DNA of 7,530 bases from Gammaproteobacteria bacterium (GCA_005877675.1 VBNZ01000082.1:4716-12245); one strand, 5' to 3'; positions 1-6,661 are shown, counted from the first letter of the stretch. Program-made: numbers and translations. The notes: generated by a model from the sequence alone, not told the origin.

Positions 1-1841
1 ACCTCGCTACCGCGCAAATCGGCAAGCCCGGCGCCGGACCGTTTTCGCTGACCGGCCAGCCCAACGCGATGGGCGGACGCGAAGTCGGCGGCATGGCGAA
101 TCTGCTGTCCGCGCATCGCGACCTCGCCGACCCTGCGCATCGCGCCGAAGTCGCCGCGCTGTGGGGCGTTGCCGATGTGCCGGCGACGCCCGGCAAGACC
201 GCGGTGGAAATGTTCGAGGCGGTCGAACGCGGCGAAATCCGCGCGCTGTGGATCGCCTGCACCAATCCCGCGCAGTCGCTGCCGGATCAGCGCGCGGTGC
301 GCCGCGCATTGCAAAAATGCGACTTCGTCGTGCTGCAGGAAGCCTACGCGCACACCGCGACCGCGCCCTACGCCGACGTGTTGCTGCCGGCGACTACCTG
401 GGGCGAAAAGGAAGGCACGGTGACCAATTCGGAGCGGCGCATCTCGCGCGTGCGCGCGGCGGTGCGCGCGCCGGGTGAAGCGCGCGCCGACTGGCGCATC
501 GTGCGCGACGTGGCGCAGCGCGTCGAAGCGGTGCTGCGTCCGGATCAGCCGAGCCTGTTCGATTACGCAACGCCGGAATCGGTGTGGAACGAACATCGTG
601 TGAGCACCTTAGGTCGCGATCTCGATATCGGCGGCCTGAGTTACGCCTTGCTCGAAACCTTAGGACCGCAGCAATGGCCCTATCGCAGCGGCGCAGAAGC
701 GGGGCAGGCGCGGCTGTACGCCGACGGTATTTTCGCGACGCCATCCGGGCGCGCGTGCTTCGCCCCGATCAGCGTGCGCGCGCCGGCCGAAACCACCGAT
801 TGGCACTACCCGATCGCCTTGACCACGGGCCGCTTGCGCGACCAATGGCACGGCATGAGCCGCAGCGGCACGCTGCCGCAATTGTTCGGCCACGCGAGCG
901 AGCCGACGATCGACCTGCACCCGACTGATGCTGCGCGCATCGGGGTCAAGTCCGGCGACTTCGTGCATGTGACCTCGCGCCGCGCGAGCATCGTATTGCC
1001 GGCCAGGGTCGAGCCATCCGTCGCCGCGGGCCAGGCCTTCGTCGCCATGCACTGGGGCGAGGAATTCGTCTCCGGACAGCCGACCACGGCGGTGTCGCAT
1101 GGGATCAATGCGTTGCTGCCGAGCGCGTTCGATCCAGTATCGAAACAGCCCGAACTCAAACATGCCGCGGTCGCGGTGATGCGCGCCGGGCTGTCCTGGC
1201 AATGGCTGGCCTGCGCGGAATTTCCGGCCGAGCGCTGGCTCGCAGTGCAACGCGAGCTGCGCGGCTACTATGCGCGCTTTCCGTATGCCTGCTGCGTGCC
1301 GTTCGGGCGTGATCGCGTCGGCTTGCTCTGGCGCGCGGCGGCGCATGATCCGTGTACGCTCGAACTGAAGCAGGAGATCGAAGCGCTATTTGGTCTCGGC
1401 GCGAACGAGCCGGTGCTGAGCTACAGCGATGCGCGCCGTGGCAGCACGCGGCGGCTGCGTCTGGCCGGCGATCGCCTCGTCGCATTTTCGCTCGCCGGCG
1501 ATGTTGCCGCCGGCGACTGGCTGCGCGAGTATCTGGCCGGCGCAGTGGCGATCTCGACGCTCGGCCGCCTGTTGCTGCTGCCGTCGCGGACGCCGCCGAA
1601 GTCGCTGGTGTCGCGCGGGCGCATGATCTGCTCCTGTGTCGGGGTACACGAGAATGACATTGTGGAAAAAGCGGAAAAATCCACAAATTCTGAGGCGCCG
1701 ACGGTGCTGCACGAGCTGCAGGCCGCGCTCGGCTGCGGCACCGGCTGCGGCTCCTGCGTGCCGGAGCTGAAGCGCCTGATCGCCACACACGCGCCGCTGA
1801 CGGTGCGCGGCGCCGCGCGACCGCGAGCGCTGCCGGCATGA
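1..1841 (+). CDS. nasA: Assimilatory nitrate reductase, molybdopterin catalytic subunit with C-terminal BFD-type [2Fe-2S] domain (5' truncated by window)
   Basis: Reduces nitrate to nitrite in the cytoplasm using a bis-MGD molybdenum cofactor. The open frame is already running at base 3 (LATAQIGKPGAGPFSLTGQP), which is internal family sequence, so the Met at 69 is not the start. About 612 residues are visible; full-length relatives are near 900, so the N-terminal [4Fe-4S] and first Mo-cofactor portions lie outside. Visible in order: the family stretch GEKEGTVTNSERRISR (about 408-455); a molydopterin dinucleotide-binding domain with LTTGRLRDQWHGMSRSG (about 819-870); and a C-terminal BFD-like domain with CxC at 1629-1637 and CGTGCGSC around 1734-1757, expected to bind [2Fe-2S] and receive electrons. 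This C-terminal cluster is typical of the NasA branch that works with an NAD(P)H-oxidising partner. The stop overlaps the start of the next gene (ATGA). An AT-rich patch lies inside the BFD domain (about 1650-1697). Confidence 0.95.
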   Translation, partial: LATAQIGKPGAGPFSLTGQPNAMGGREVGGMANLLSAHRDLADPAHRAEVAALWGVADVPATPGKTAVEMFEAVERGEIRALWIACTNPAQSLPDQRAVRRALQKCDFVVLQEAYAHTATAPYADVLLPATTWGEKEGTVTNSERRISRVRAAVRAPGEARADWRIVRDVAQRVEAVLRPDQPSLFDYATPESVWNEHRVSTLGRDLDIGGLSYALLETLGPQQWPYRSGAEAGQARLYADGIFATPSGRACFAPISVRAPAETTDWHYPIALTTGRLRDQWHGMSRSGTLPQLFGHASEPTIDLHPTDAARIGVKSGDFVHVTSRRASIVLPARVEPSVAAGQAFVAMHWGEEFVSGQPTTAVSHGINALLPSAFDPVSKQPELKHAAVAVMRAGLSWQWLACAEFPAERWLAVQRELRGYYARFPYACCVPFGRDRVGLLWRAAAHDPCTLELKQEIEALFGLGANEPVLSYSDARRGSTRRLRLAGDRLVAFSLAGDVAAGDWLREYLAGAVAISTLGRLLLLPSRTPPKSLVSRGRMICSCVGVHENDIVEKAEKSTNSEAPTVLHELQAALGCGTGCGSCVPELKRLIATHAPLTVRGAARPRALPA

Positions 1842-2833
1842 GCCTCGATCTGCCTGCGCTGCTGCACGAACTCGGTCGCGGGGCGCGCGGTGCGCGGGCG
1901 CTGTCGCGCGCAGACGCGCACGCGTTGTTCGCGGCGATGCTCGCAGACGAGAACGCGCCTGAACGCATCGGCGATCTCGAACTCGGCGGCCTGCTGATCG
2001 CCTACCGCATCAAGGGCGAAACCGCGGATGAACTCGCCGGCATGCTCGAGGCCTGCGATGCGCGCTTGCGTCATATCGCCGCCCCATCCCGGTTGCCAAC
2101 GCCAGTCGTGATACCGAGCTACAACGGCGCGCGCAAGCTGCCGAATCTGACCCCGTTGCTGGCGCTCGCGCTGGCACAGCGTGGCGTTCCGGTGCTCGTG
2201 CACGGCGATGCCGCCGATGCTTACGGCCGCATCAGCAGCGCCTCGGTGTTTGCCGCACTCGGCGTTGCCGCGTGCCGCGACGTGGCCGATATCGAGCTTG
2301 CGCTGCACACGCGCCGCCTCGCATTCGCGCCGATCGAGGTGCTGTCGCCGCCGCTCGCACGCCTGATCGCGCTGCGCCAGCGGCTTGGTGTGCGCGGTCC
2401 TGCGCATACGCTGGTGAAATTGATCCAGCCATTCGCCGCGCCCGCGCTGCGTCTGGTCAACTACACCCATCCACAGTATCGCGATGCGATGGCTGAGTTG
2501 TTCCTCGACGCGCGCATCGCCGGCGAAGCCGGCGTGTTGCTCGCACGCGGCAGCGAAGGCGAAGCGGTCGCCGATCCGCGCCGCCAAGTGGCGATCGAAT
2601 GGCTGCGCGGCGGCACGGCGACCACGCAGGTCGAAGCGGTCTCCGGCACCAGTGCGTTGCCGGAGCTACCCGACACGCGCGATGCGGCGACGACCGCGCG
2701 CTGGATCGAACGCGCGCTGGCAGGCGCGGTTGCGTTGCCGGCGCCGCTCGCGCGCCAGATCGAAGCGATTTGTGCAATTTGTATACGTGAACAAGAGCGC
2801 GAGGCAACGACCCCGCGCAAGGAGTGGTCTTAG
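1838..2833 (+). CDS. ybiB: YbiB/TrpD2-like protein (anthranilate phosphoribosyltransferase fold, nucleic-acid binding family)
   Basis: 331 residues, about the usual size for YbiB (near 320). Residues 1-80 look like the small helical N-domain of the TrpD fold and 88-310 like the alpha/beta domain. Family-typical stretches are PSYNGARKLPNLTPLLAL (93-110), GPAHTLVKLIQPF (187-199), and RGSEGEAVADPRR (237-249). The glycine-rich GTGGD loop of true TrpD is replaced by SYNGARKLPN, which argues against anthranilate phosphoribosyltransferase activity. E. coli YbiB is known as a TrpD2-type homodimer that binds nucleic acid; its cellular role is unclear. The start is chosen because ATG overlaps the nasA stop (ATGA), indicating translational coupling and a common transcript. 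No trp genes are nearby, so a role linked to nitrate assimilation or merely co-expression is inferred. The last 15 residues are charged and poorly conserved-looking. Confidence 0.85.
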   Translation: MSLDLPALLHELGRGARGARALSRADAHALFAAMLADENAPERIGDLELGGLLIAYRIKGETADELAGMLEACDARLRHIAAPSRLPTPVVIPSYNGARKLPNLTPLLALALAQRGVPVLVHGDAADAYGRISSASVFAALGVAACRDVADIELALHTRRLAFAPIEVLSPPLARLIALRQRLGVRGPAHTLVKLIQPFAAPALRLVNYTHPQYRDAMAELFLDARIAGEAGVLLARGSEGEAVADPRRQVAIEWLRGGTATTQVEAVSGTSALPELPDTRDAATTARWIERALAGAVALPAPLARQIEAICAICIREQEREATTPRKEWS

Positions 2834-2982
2834 CGAACGTTGCGACATCGGCTGCGGTCGTCGCCCCCTCGAAGGCGGGGCGACAGCACTACCGGCCAGC
2901 CGTTGACTTCGGACGTTCGTGCGGACCATTCCCAAGGGGAGGGCAGTGTCGCGATGTGCGCGGCGAGCCTTCGGAGTGTGTG
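2834..2982 (+). promoter_or_regulatory. Structured leader / intergenic region upstream of the nitrate transporter
   Basis: The 149 bp between ybiB and the transporter start contain a perfect 8-bp inverted repeat GTCGCCCC (2860-2867) / GGGGCGAC (2877-2884) with a 9-nt loop. An outer 7-bp pair, CGAACGT (2834-2840) and ACGTTCG (2913-2919), encloses it. No T-run follows the hairpin, so it is not a classic intrinsic terminator. A TTGACT hexamer at 2903-2908 could be a -35 element, but no convincing -10 sits at the right distance. It may be an mRNA processing, stability or attenuation element, or carry a separate promoter. The function is inference only. Confidence 0.35.
2973..2976 (+). promoter_or_regulatory. 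Ribosome binding site of the nitrate transporter
   Basis: GGAG six bases before ATG 2983. It decides the start: the same frame is open back to a GTG at 2824, but there the AAGGA abuts the GTG with no spacer, and the peptide from 2824 to 2982 does not resemble an MFS N-terminus. Confidence 0.7.
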
Positions 2983-4443
2983 ATGAAAAATATCCTTGCC
3001 TCTTTACGCAGCGGCGACTGGCGCGCGCTGCTCGCGAGTTTTTTGTATTTCGACACCGGCTTCACCGTATGGGTGATGTACGGCCCCCTGGCCCCATCGA
3101 TCGCCAAGGACTACGCGCTCAACGACGCGCAGAAAGGCTTTCTCGTCGCCGTGCCGGTGCTGGCGGCGGCGATTCTGCGCGTGACGTTCGGCAATATGTA
3201 TCAGGCGATCGACGGCAAGCGCCTGGCCTTGCTCGGCATCGTGCTGTCGGCGCTTCCGCCGGCGGTGTTGCTACTGTGGCCGAGCGCGCCTTCGCTGCAG
3301 TTGCTGCTCACGCTCGGCGTACTGCTCGGCATGGGTGGCGCGAGTTTCGCCGTCGCGCTGCCGATGGCCGGCAGCAACTATCCGCCGAAAGTGCAGGGCC
3401 TCGTACTCGGCCTCGCCGCGGCCGGCAATATCGGCGCCGTGCTGGATGGATTTCTGTTTCCGAGCCTGGCCGAACACTTCGGCTGGCAGCGCGCGACCGC
3501 AGCATCGCTGCCACTGCTCGCCCTGACGGCGGCGGCCGTGTACGCCTGGTCGCGCGATCGTGCGCCGAAATCCGGTGACGCGCGCGCGGCGGTGATCGCA
3601 TTCGCCACGAGCCTGGCATTTCTGATCGCGCTGGTGCTCGCAGTCAATGCCGGTCTGTTCGGTCTCGGCGGCAAGACTGGCCTGATGCTGCTGCCAGTGC
3701 TCGGATCGCTGCTTGCGGTCGCCGTGCTGCCGGCGCGCTATCGGGCGGTGCTGGTCGAACGCGACACCTGGGCGACGATGCTGATTTACTCGATCACCTT
3801 CGGCGGTTTTGTCGGCATGTCCTCGTATGTCGTGCTGCTGCTGACCAATCTGTATGGCATGAGCAAAGTCGACGCCGGCCTTTGGATGGCCGCGTTCGCC
3901 TTTACGGGTGCGATGGTGCGCCCGATCGGCGGCTGGCTCGCCGACCGCATCTGCGGCGTGCGTTCGCTGTCGGTGCTGCTGATCGCGATCGCGCTTGCCG
4001 ATTTCGCGTTCGCGTTGTGGCAGCCCGCGCGCGTCGGCGGCATCGCGTTGTTGTTCGTCATGTACCTCGCCTTCGGCCTCGGCAATGGCTCGACATTTCA
4101 GCTGGTGCCGCTGCGCTGGCCGGACAAGACGGGCGTGATGGCGGGGGTGATCGGCGCCGCCGGCGGCATCGGCGGTTTCTATCTGCCGGTAGTGCTCGGC
4201 ATCGCACGTGACGCGACCGGCAGTTATGGCGCCGGATTTTTGTTCCTCGGCGTCGCCAGTGGCTGGTGTGGGCGATGCCCGACTATGCCGCGGACACGCC
4301 GCTGGGCGATCTGCTGCCGGCAGCGGAGTGATGCGCGCGGCTGCAAAGGACGCAAAGATCGCGGCGGATGCGTTGCTTCCCTGCGTCTTTTGCGTTCTTT
4401 GCAGCTAGTCTATTTCCGGTGGCGCGCCGAACCAGTGGTGTGA
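2983..4443 (+). CDS. narK: NarK/NasA-type MFS nitrate/nitrite transporter, with probable frameshift near its 3' end
   Basis: Inner-membrane major facilitator for nitrate uptake and/or nitrite export, feeding the nitrate reductase encoded just upstream. From ATG 2983, residues 1-426 form a typical NarK-family protein with about 12 hydrophobic segments. The two nitrate-signature glycine motifs are present: AAAGNIGAVLDGFLFP (145-160) and GAAGGIGGFYLP (391-402). Arginines at 66 (TM2 region, ILRVTFG) and 313 (MVRPIGG) match the conserved substrate-binding pair of the family. After Ser426 (codon 4258-4260) the uninterrupted frame becomes Cys/Arg-rich, crosses the convergent hairpin and overlaps cysG by 39 bp. 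The -1 frame instead reads WLVWAMPDYAADTPLGD from 4260 and stops at 4329-4331, giving a plausible protein of about 449 residues. The gene is therefore either frameshifted (about one base missing at 4249-4262) or affected by a sequencing error. Family assignment is firm; the true 3' end is most likely 4331. Confidence 0.92.
   Translation: MKNILASLRSGDWRALLASFLYFDTGFTVWVMYGPLAPSIAKDYALNDAQKGFLVAVPVLAAAILRVTFGNMYQAIDGKRLALLGIVLSALPPAVLLLWPSAPSLQLLLTLGVLLGMGGASFAVALPMAGSNYPPKVQGLVLGLAAAGNIGAVLDGFLFPSLAEHFGWQRATAASLPLLALTAAAVYAWSRDRAPKSGDARAAVIAFATSLAFLIALVLAVNAGLFGLGGKTGLMLLPVLGSLLAVAVLPARYRAVLVERDTWATMLIYSITFGGFVGMSSYVVLLLTNLYGMSKVDAGLWMAAFAFTGAMVRPIGGWLADRICGVRSLSVLLIAIALADFAFALWQPARVGGIALLFVMYLAFGLGNGSTFQLVPLRWPDKTGVMAGVIGAAGGIGGFYLPVVLGIARDATGSYGAGFLFLGVASGWCGRCPTMPRTRRWAICCRQRSDARGCKGRKDRGGCVASLRLLRSLQLVYFRWRAEPVV
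4257..4331 (+). other. Out-of-frame continuation of the transporter C-terminus
   Basis: Codons beginning at 4257 read QWLVWAMPDYAADTPLGD and six further residues to TGA at 4329-4331. The segment completes the last membrane helix and gives a short acidic cytoplasmic tail, as expected for an MFS protein. It lies one base back from the frame of residues 1-426. The 73 bp that remain before the cysG stop are then purely intergenic and hold the shared hairpin, which is the normal layout for convergent genes. Confidence 0.75.
4340..4405. terminator. Large imperfect hairpin of 9-bp GCAAAGGAC-like units between convergent genes; candidate bidirectional terminator/dispersed repeat
   Basis: Arms 4340-4364 and 4381-4405 (25 bp each) pair at about 20 positions, including GCTGCAAAG with CTTTGCAGC and CGCAAA with TTTGCG, around a 16-nt loop. 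Each arm is itself a roughly 9-bp tandem pattern (GCAAAGGAC, GCAAAGATC; then GCGTCTTTT, GCGTTCTTT). It fills the gap between the restored transporter stop (4331) and the cysG stop (4405-4407), so it could end transcription from both sides. Runs of T within the arms, but not after them, make it unlike a textbook rho-independent terminator. Intergenic sequences of this GCAAAGGACGCAAAG type recur in many proteobacterial genomes from memory; copy number here cannot be judged. Confidence 0.6.
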
Positions 4444-5850
4444 AGCAGCGAGCGAAGCTACCTCGCCGACGATCAACAATGCCGGCGAGCGCACGTCGCA
4501 CGCACGTGCGCGCGCGACGAGTTCATCGAGCTTGCCGAGCACGACGCGCTGCTGCGGCCGCGTGCCGTTTTCAATGATTGCAAACGGCGTCTGCGGCGCC
4601 AGCCCGGACGCGAGCAGTTCCTCGCGCACGGTCGCGAATTCGCCGACGCCCATGTAGATCGCCAAGGTTTCGCCCAGCGGTTTGTGCGCGATGCTGTATT
4701 CCGTCAGTTTCTTATGCGCGGTGAAAAAGCGCACGGACTGCGCGTGCTCGCGGTGCGTCAGCGGAATACCGGCATATGCGGCGCACGCGCTCGCCGCGGT
4801 CACCCCGGGCACCACGCTGAACGCGATGCCGTGCGCGCGCAGGAATTCGATTTCCTCGCCGCCGCGGCCGAACACGAAAGGATCCCCGCCTTTCAAACGC
4901 AGCACGCGTTTGCCCGCACGCGCATGTTCTAGCATCAGCTTGTTGATAAGCGGCTGCTGCAGGCGATGGAACCCCGCCTGTTTGCCGACGTCGATGCGCT
5001 CGGCATCGCGCCGCGCGAGATCGAGTATCGCGTCGCTTACAAGGCGGTCGTGCACGATCACATCCGCTTCGTTCAATGCACGCAAGGCGTGCAGCGTGAG
5101 CAGGCCCGGATCACCGGGGCCAGCGCCGACGAGGACCACGCTGCCGACGCGCGACTCATCGCCTCCGTGTCCCTCGACGGCCTTATCTTCGGTGGAGACG
5201 ATTGTAGTCAGAGCGTGCTCTTGCGCGCCGAGCATGCGCTCCAATGCCGCCTGCGCCTCGGCATGCCGTTGCTGCTGCACCAATTGCGCGACGGGTCCGC
5301 GCAGCACCGTTTCATAAAAACGCCGGCGCGCTTCGAGCCGCGGCCAACGCGCGCGGATGCGCGCGCGCGCGCGCGCGAGCAGATCGGCGAGCGCACCCCA
5401 GCTGTGATCGATCAGACTTTCAATGCGTTCGCGCGCGAGCCGGGCGAGCATCGGCGCGGTGCCGCCGGAAGAAATTGCGATCACCAGCGGCGCGCGATCG
5501 ACGATCGCCGGCACATGGAACGTCGACAGCGCCGCGGCGTCGACGACGTTGACGAAAATTCGCCGCGCATTCGCAGCGGACGCGACCTGCGCGTTCAGCG
5601 CGGCATCATCGGTCGCGGCGATCGCGAGCCAGTGGCCATCGAGCTGCTCGGGCGCAAACTCGCGCGCGAGATGACGCACGTCGCCCGCACTGGCCCATTG
5701 CGTGAGCGTTGGCGTCATCGTTTGCGCGACCACATCGATCCGCGCATGCGCGGCAAGCAGCAGTGCGGCCTTGCGTTCGGCGACGCTGCCGCCGCCAACT
5801 ATCAGTACGGCGCGCCCAGAAAGATCGGCGAATAGCGGGAACAGGTTCAT
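4405..5850 (-). CDS. cysG: Siroheme synthase CysG (uroporphyrinogen-III C-methyltransferase / precorrin-2 dehydrogenase / sirohydrochlorin ferrochelatase)
   Basis: Trifunctional cytoplasmic enzyme making siroheme from uroporphyrinogen III, using SAM, NAD+ and Fe2+. The 481 residues compare with about 457-470 for typical CysG. The N-terminal Met8p/SirC-like Rossmann domain has VGGGSVAERKAALLL (18-32). The catalytic Asp of the dehydrogenase/chelatase half is present in NVVD (Asp104, same number as in E. coli/Salmonella), and SSGGTAP (127-133) includes Ser128, the residue reported phosphorylated in Salmonella. A longer charged linker (about 210-236) precedes the SUMT domain with VGAGPGDPGLLT (241-252), GGDPFVFGRGGEE (321-333), VPGVTAASA (347-355) and GIPLTHRE (361-368). 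It serves the siroheme-dependent nitrite reductase expected with the adjacent nitrate genes, and possibly sulfite reductase. It is convergent with the transporter. The start codon overlaps a perfect hairpin and no good Shine-Dalgarno is visible. A (GC)n tract encodes ARARAR at 159-164. Confidence 0.97.
   Translation of the reverse strand: MNLFPLFADLSGRAVLIVGGGSVAERKAALLLAAHARIDVVAQTMTPTLTQWASAGDVRHLAREFAPEQLDGHWLAIAATDDAALNAQVASAANARRIFVNVVDAAALSTFHVPAIVDRAPLVIAISSGGTAPMLARLARERIESLIDHSWGALADLLARARARIRARWPRLEARRRFYETVLRGPVAQLVQQQRHAEAQAALERMLGAQEHALTTIVSTEDKAVEGHGGDESRVGSVVLVGAGPGDPGLLTLHALRALNEADVIVHDRLVSDAILDLARRDAERIDVGKQAGFHRLQQPLINKLMLEHARAGKRVLRLKGGDPFVFGRGGEEIEFLRAHGIAFSVVPGVTAASACAAYAGIPLTHREHAQSVRFFTAHKKLTEYSIAHKPLGETLAIYMGVGEFATVREELLASGLAPQTPFAIIENGTRPQQRVVLGKLDELVARARACDVRSPALLIVGEVASLAASHHWFGAPPEID
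5359..5377. repeat. 19-bp alternating GC dinucleotide tract inside cysG
   Basis: Uninterrupted alternating G/C from 5359 to 5377. On the minus strand it encodes alternating Ala-Arg (residues 159-164) in a basic helix between the dehydrogenase/chelatase domain and the linker. Such tracts can slip during replication and adopt Z-DNA; a 2-bp change would break the cysG frame. The frame is intact here. Confidence 0.8.
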
Positions 5851-5879
5851 CGGCTTTCGATGTGGAGTCGAAAGCCGAT
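5849..5879 (-). promoter_or_regulatory. Perfect 12-bp inverted repeat overlapping the cysG start codon
   Basis: ATCGGCTTTCGA (5849-5860) and TCGAAAGCCGAT (5868-5879) are exact reverse complements separated by a 7-nt loop. In the cysG mRNA the 3' arm ends with the first two bases of the AUG, so the hairpin would cover the ribosome-binding area and partly the start codon. On the minus strand no T-run follows, arguing against an intrinsic terminator for the upstream SDR gene. A protein-binding palindrome or a translational control hairpin are the alternatives. Confidence 0.6.
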
Positions 5880-5911
5880 TTTGACACTACCGGCGCGTTG
5901 GGCGCATGTTC

Positions 5912-6661
5912 TCAGCGCAGTCCGCCCGACGCGATCAGCGTTTCGCCGGTCAGCCAGCCCGAATCGTTGGACGCAAGAAAGGTCGCGATCGAGGCGATGT
6001 CCTCGGGCTGCCCGACGCGGCCTAGCGGCGTCTGCGCCACGAGTTGCTTTTCGAAGTCGTTGCCGATCACACCCATCGCGTGTGTGCCTTCGGTTTCCAC
6101 CAGGCCCGGATTGATCGCATTGACGCGGATCTTCTTCGGCGCGAGCTCCTTCGACAACACCTGGGTAATCGCGTCGACCGCGCCCTTGGTCGCGGTGTAG
6201 ACCGCGGTCTGCGGCGGGGTGATGCGCGTGACGGTCGAGCTGATGTTGACGATGCTGCCGCCGGCTTCGGGAAAATGCTTGACCGCTTCCTGTGTCGTCA
6301 GCAGCAGGCCGAGCACATTGGTATTGAACTGGCGGTGGAACTCGTCCTCGGTGATCGCCTCGAGCGGCGCAAACTGGTACACGCCGGCGTTGTTGACCAG
6401 CACATCCACCGCTCCATAAGCCTTTTTGGCGGCCGCGAACAGCTTCTGTACGTCCGCCGCCTTGGAGACATCGGCCTGCACTGCGATCGCTTTGCCGCCG
6501 CCCTTGGTGATCTCGGCGACGACGCGCTCGGCGCCGTCCTTGCTCGCAGCATAATTCACCACGACACTCGCGCCTTGCGCCGCGAAGTTCTTCGCAATAC
6601 TCGCGCCGATGCCTTTCGCGGCGCCGGTCACGACCGCCACCTTGCCTGTCAAACTGCTCAT
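5912..6661 (-). CDS. SDR-family NAD(P)-dependent oxidoreductase
   Basis: Classical short-chain dehydrogenase/reductase of 249 residues, the usual length. Visible are the cofactor loop TGAAKGIG (12-19), NNAG (90-93), and the catalytic tetrad Asn115, Ser142 (in NISS), Tyr155 and Lys159 (YTATK). NPG lies at 184-186, and the protein ends in ASGGLR, resembling the family's common DGG-type ending. The second strand ends in NYAASK without the acidic residue typical of NAD-specific members, which favours NADPH. The substrate cannot be read from sequence; automatic labels such as glucose 1-dehydrogenase or 3-oxoacyl-ACP reductase would be over-specific. ATG 6661 is chosen because GAGG stands nine bases upstream and the protein begins just before the first strand; an in-frame ATG at 6682 has no ribosome site. 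Expression is probably controlled at the palindromic promoter just upstream, with the ArsR gene behind it. Confidence 0.95.
   Translation of the reverse strand: MSSLTGKVAVVTGAAKGIGASIAKNFAAQGASVVVNYAASKDGAERVVAEITKGGGKAIAVQADVSKAADVQKLFAAAKKAYGAVDVLVNNAGVYQFAPLEAITEDEFHRQFNTNVLGLLLTTQEAVKHFPEAGGSIVNISSTVTRITPPQTAVYTATKGAVDAITQVLSKELAPKKIRVNAINPGLVETEGTHAMGVIGNDFEKQLVAQTPLGRVGQPEDIASIATFLASNDSGWLTGETLIASGGLR

Noticed and set aside
69..71. Met at 69 as the start of nasA
   Set aside because: The frame is open to the window edge, and the preceding codons (ATAQIGKPGAGPFSLTGQP) are conserved internal nitrate reductase sequence.
2171..2186. TGGCAC plus downstream GG as a sigma-54 (-24/-12) promoter
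   Set aside because: The -12 part reads GGCG instead of TTGC, and it lies inside ybiB far from any start; no sigma-54 site was found ahead of the transporter either.
1421..2587. Long open frame (388 codons) on the minus strand opposite nasA and ybiB
   Set aside because: It is antisense to two clear genes, its translation is Arg/Ala/Gln-rich without a recognisable domain, and it spans the nasA-ybiB junction. This is typical of shadow frames in GC-rich coding DNA.
2824..2982. N-terminal extension of the transporter from GTG 2824
   Set aside because: The purine-rich AAGGA touches the GTG with no spacing, the extension is not hydrophobic or family-like, and ATG 2983 has GGAG at proper spacing.
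4966..5835. Open frame of 289 codons on the plus strand opposite cysG
   Set aside because: Antisense to a complete, well-conserved cysG; Arg-rich, with no domain recognised and no ribosome site seen.
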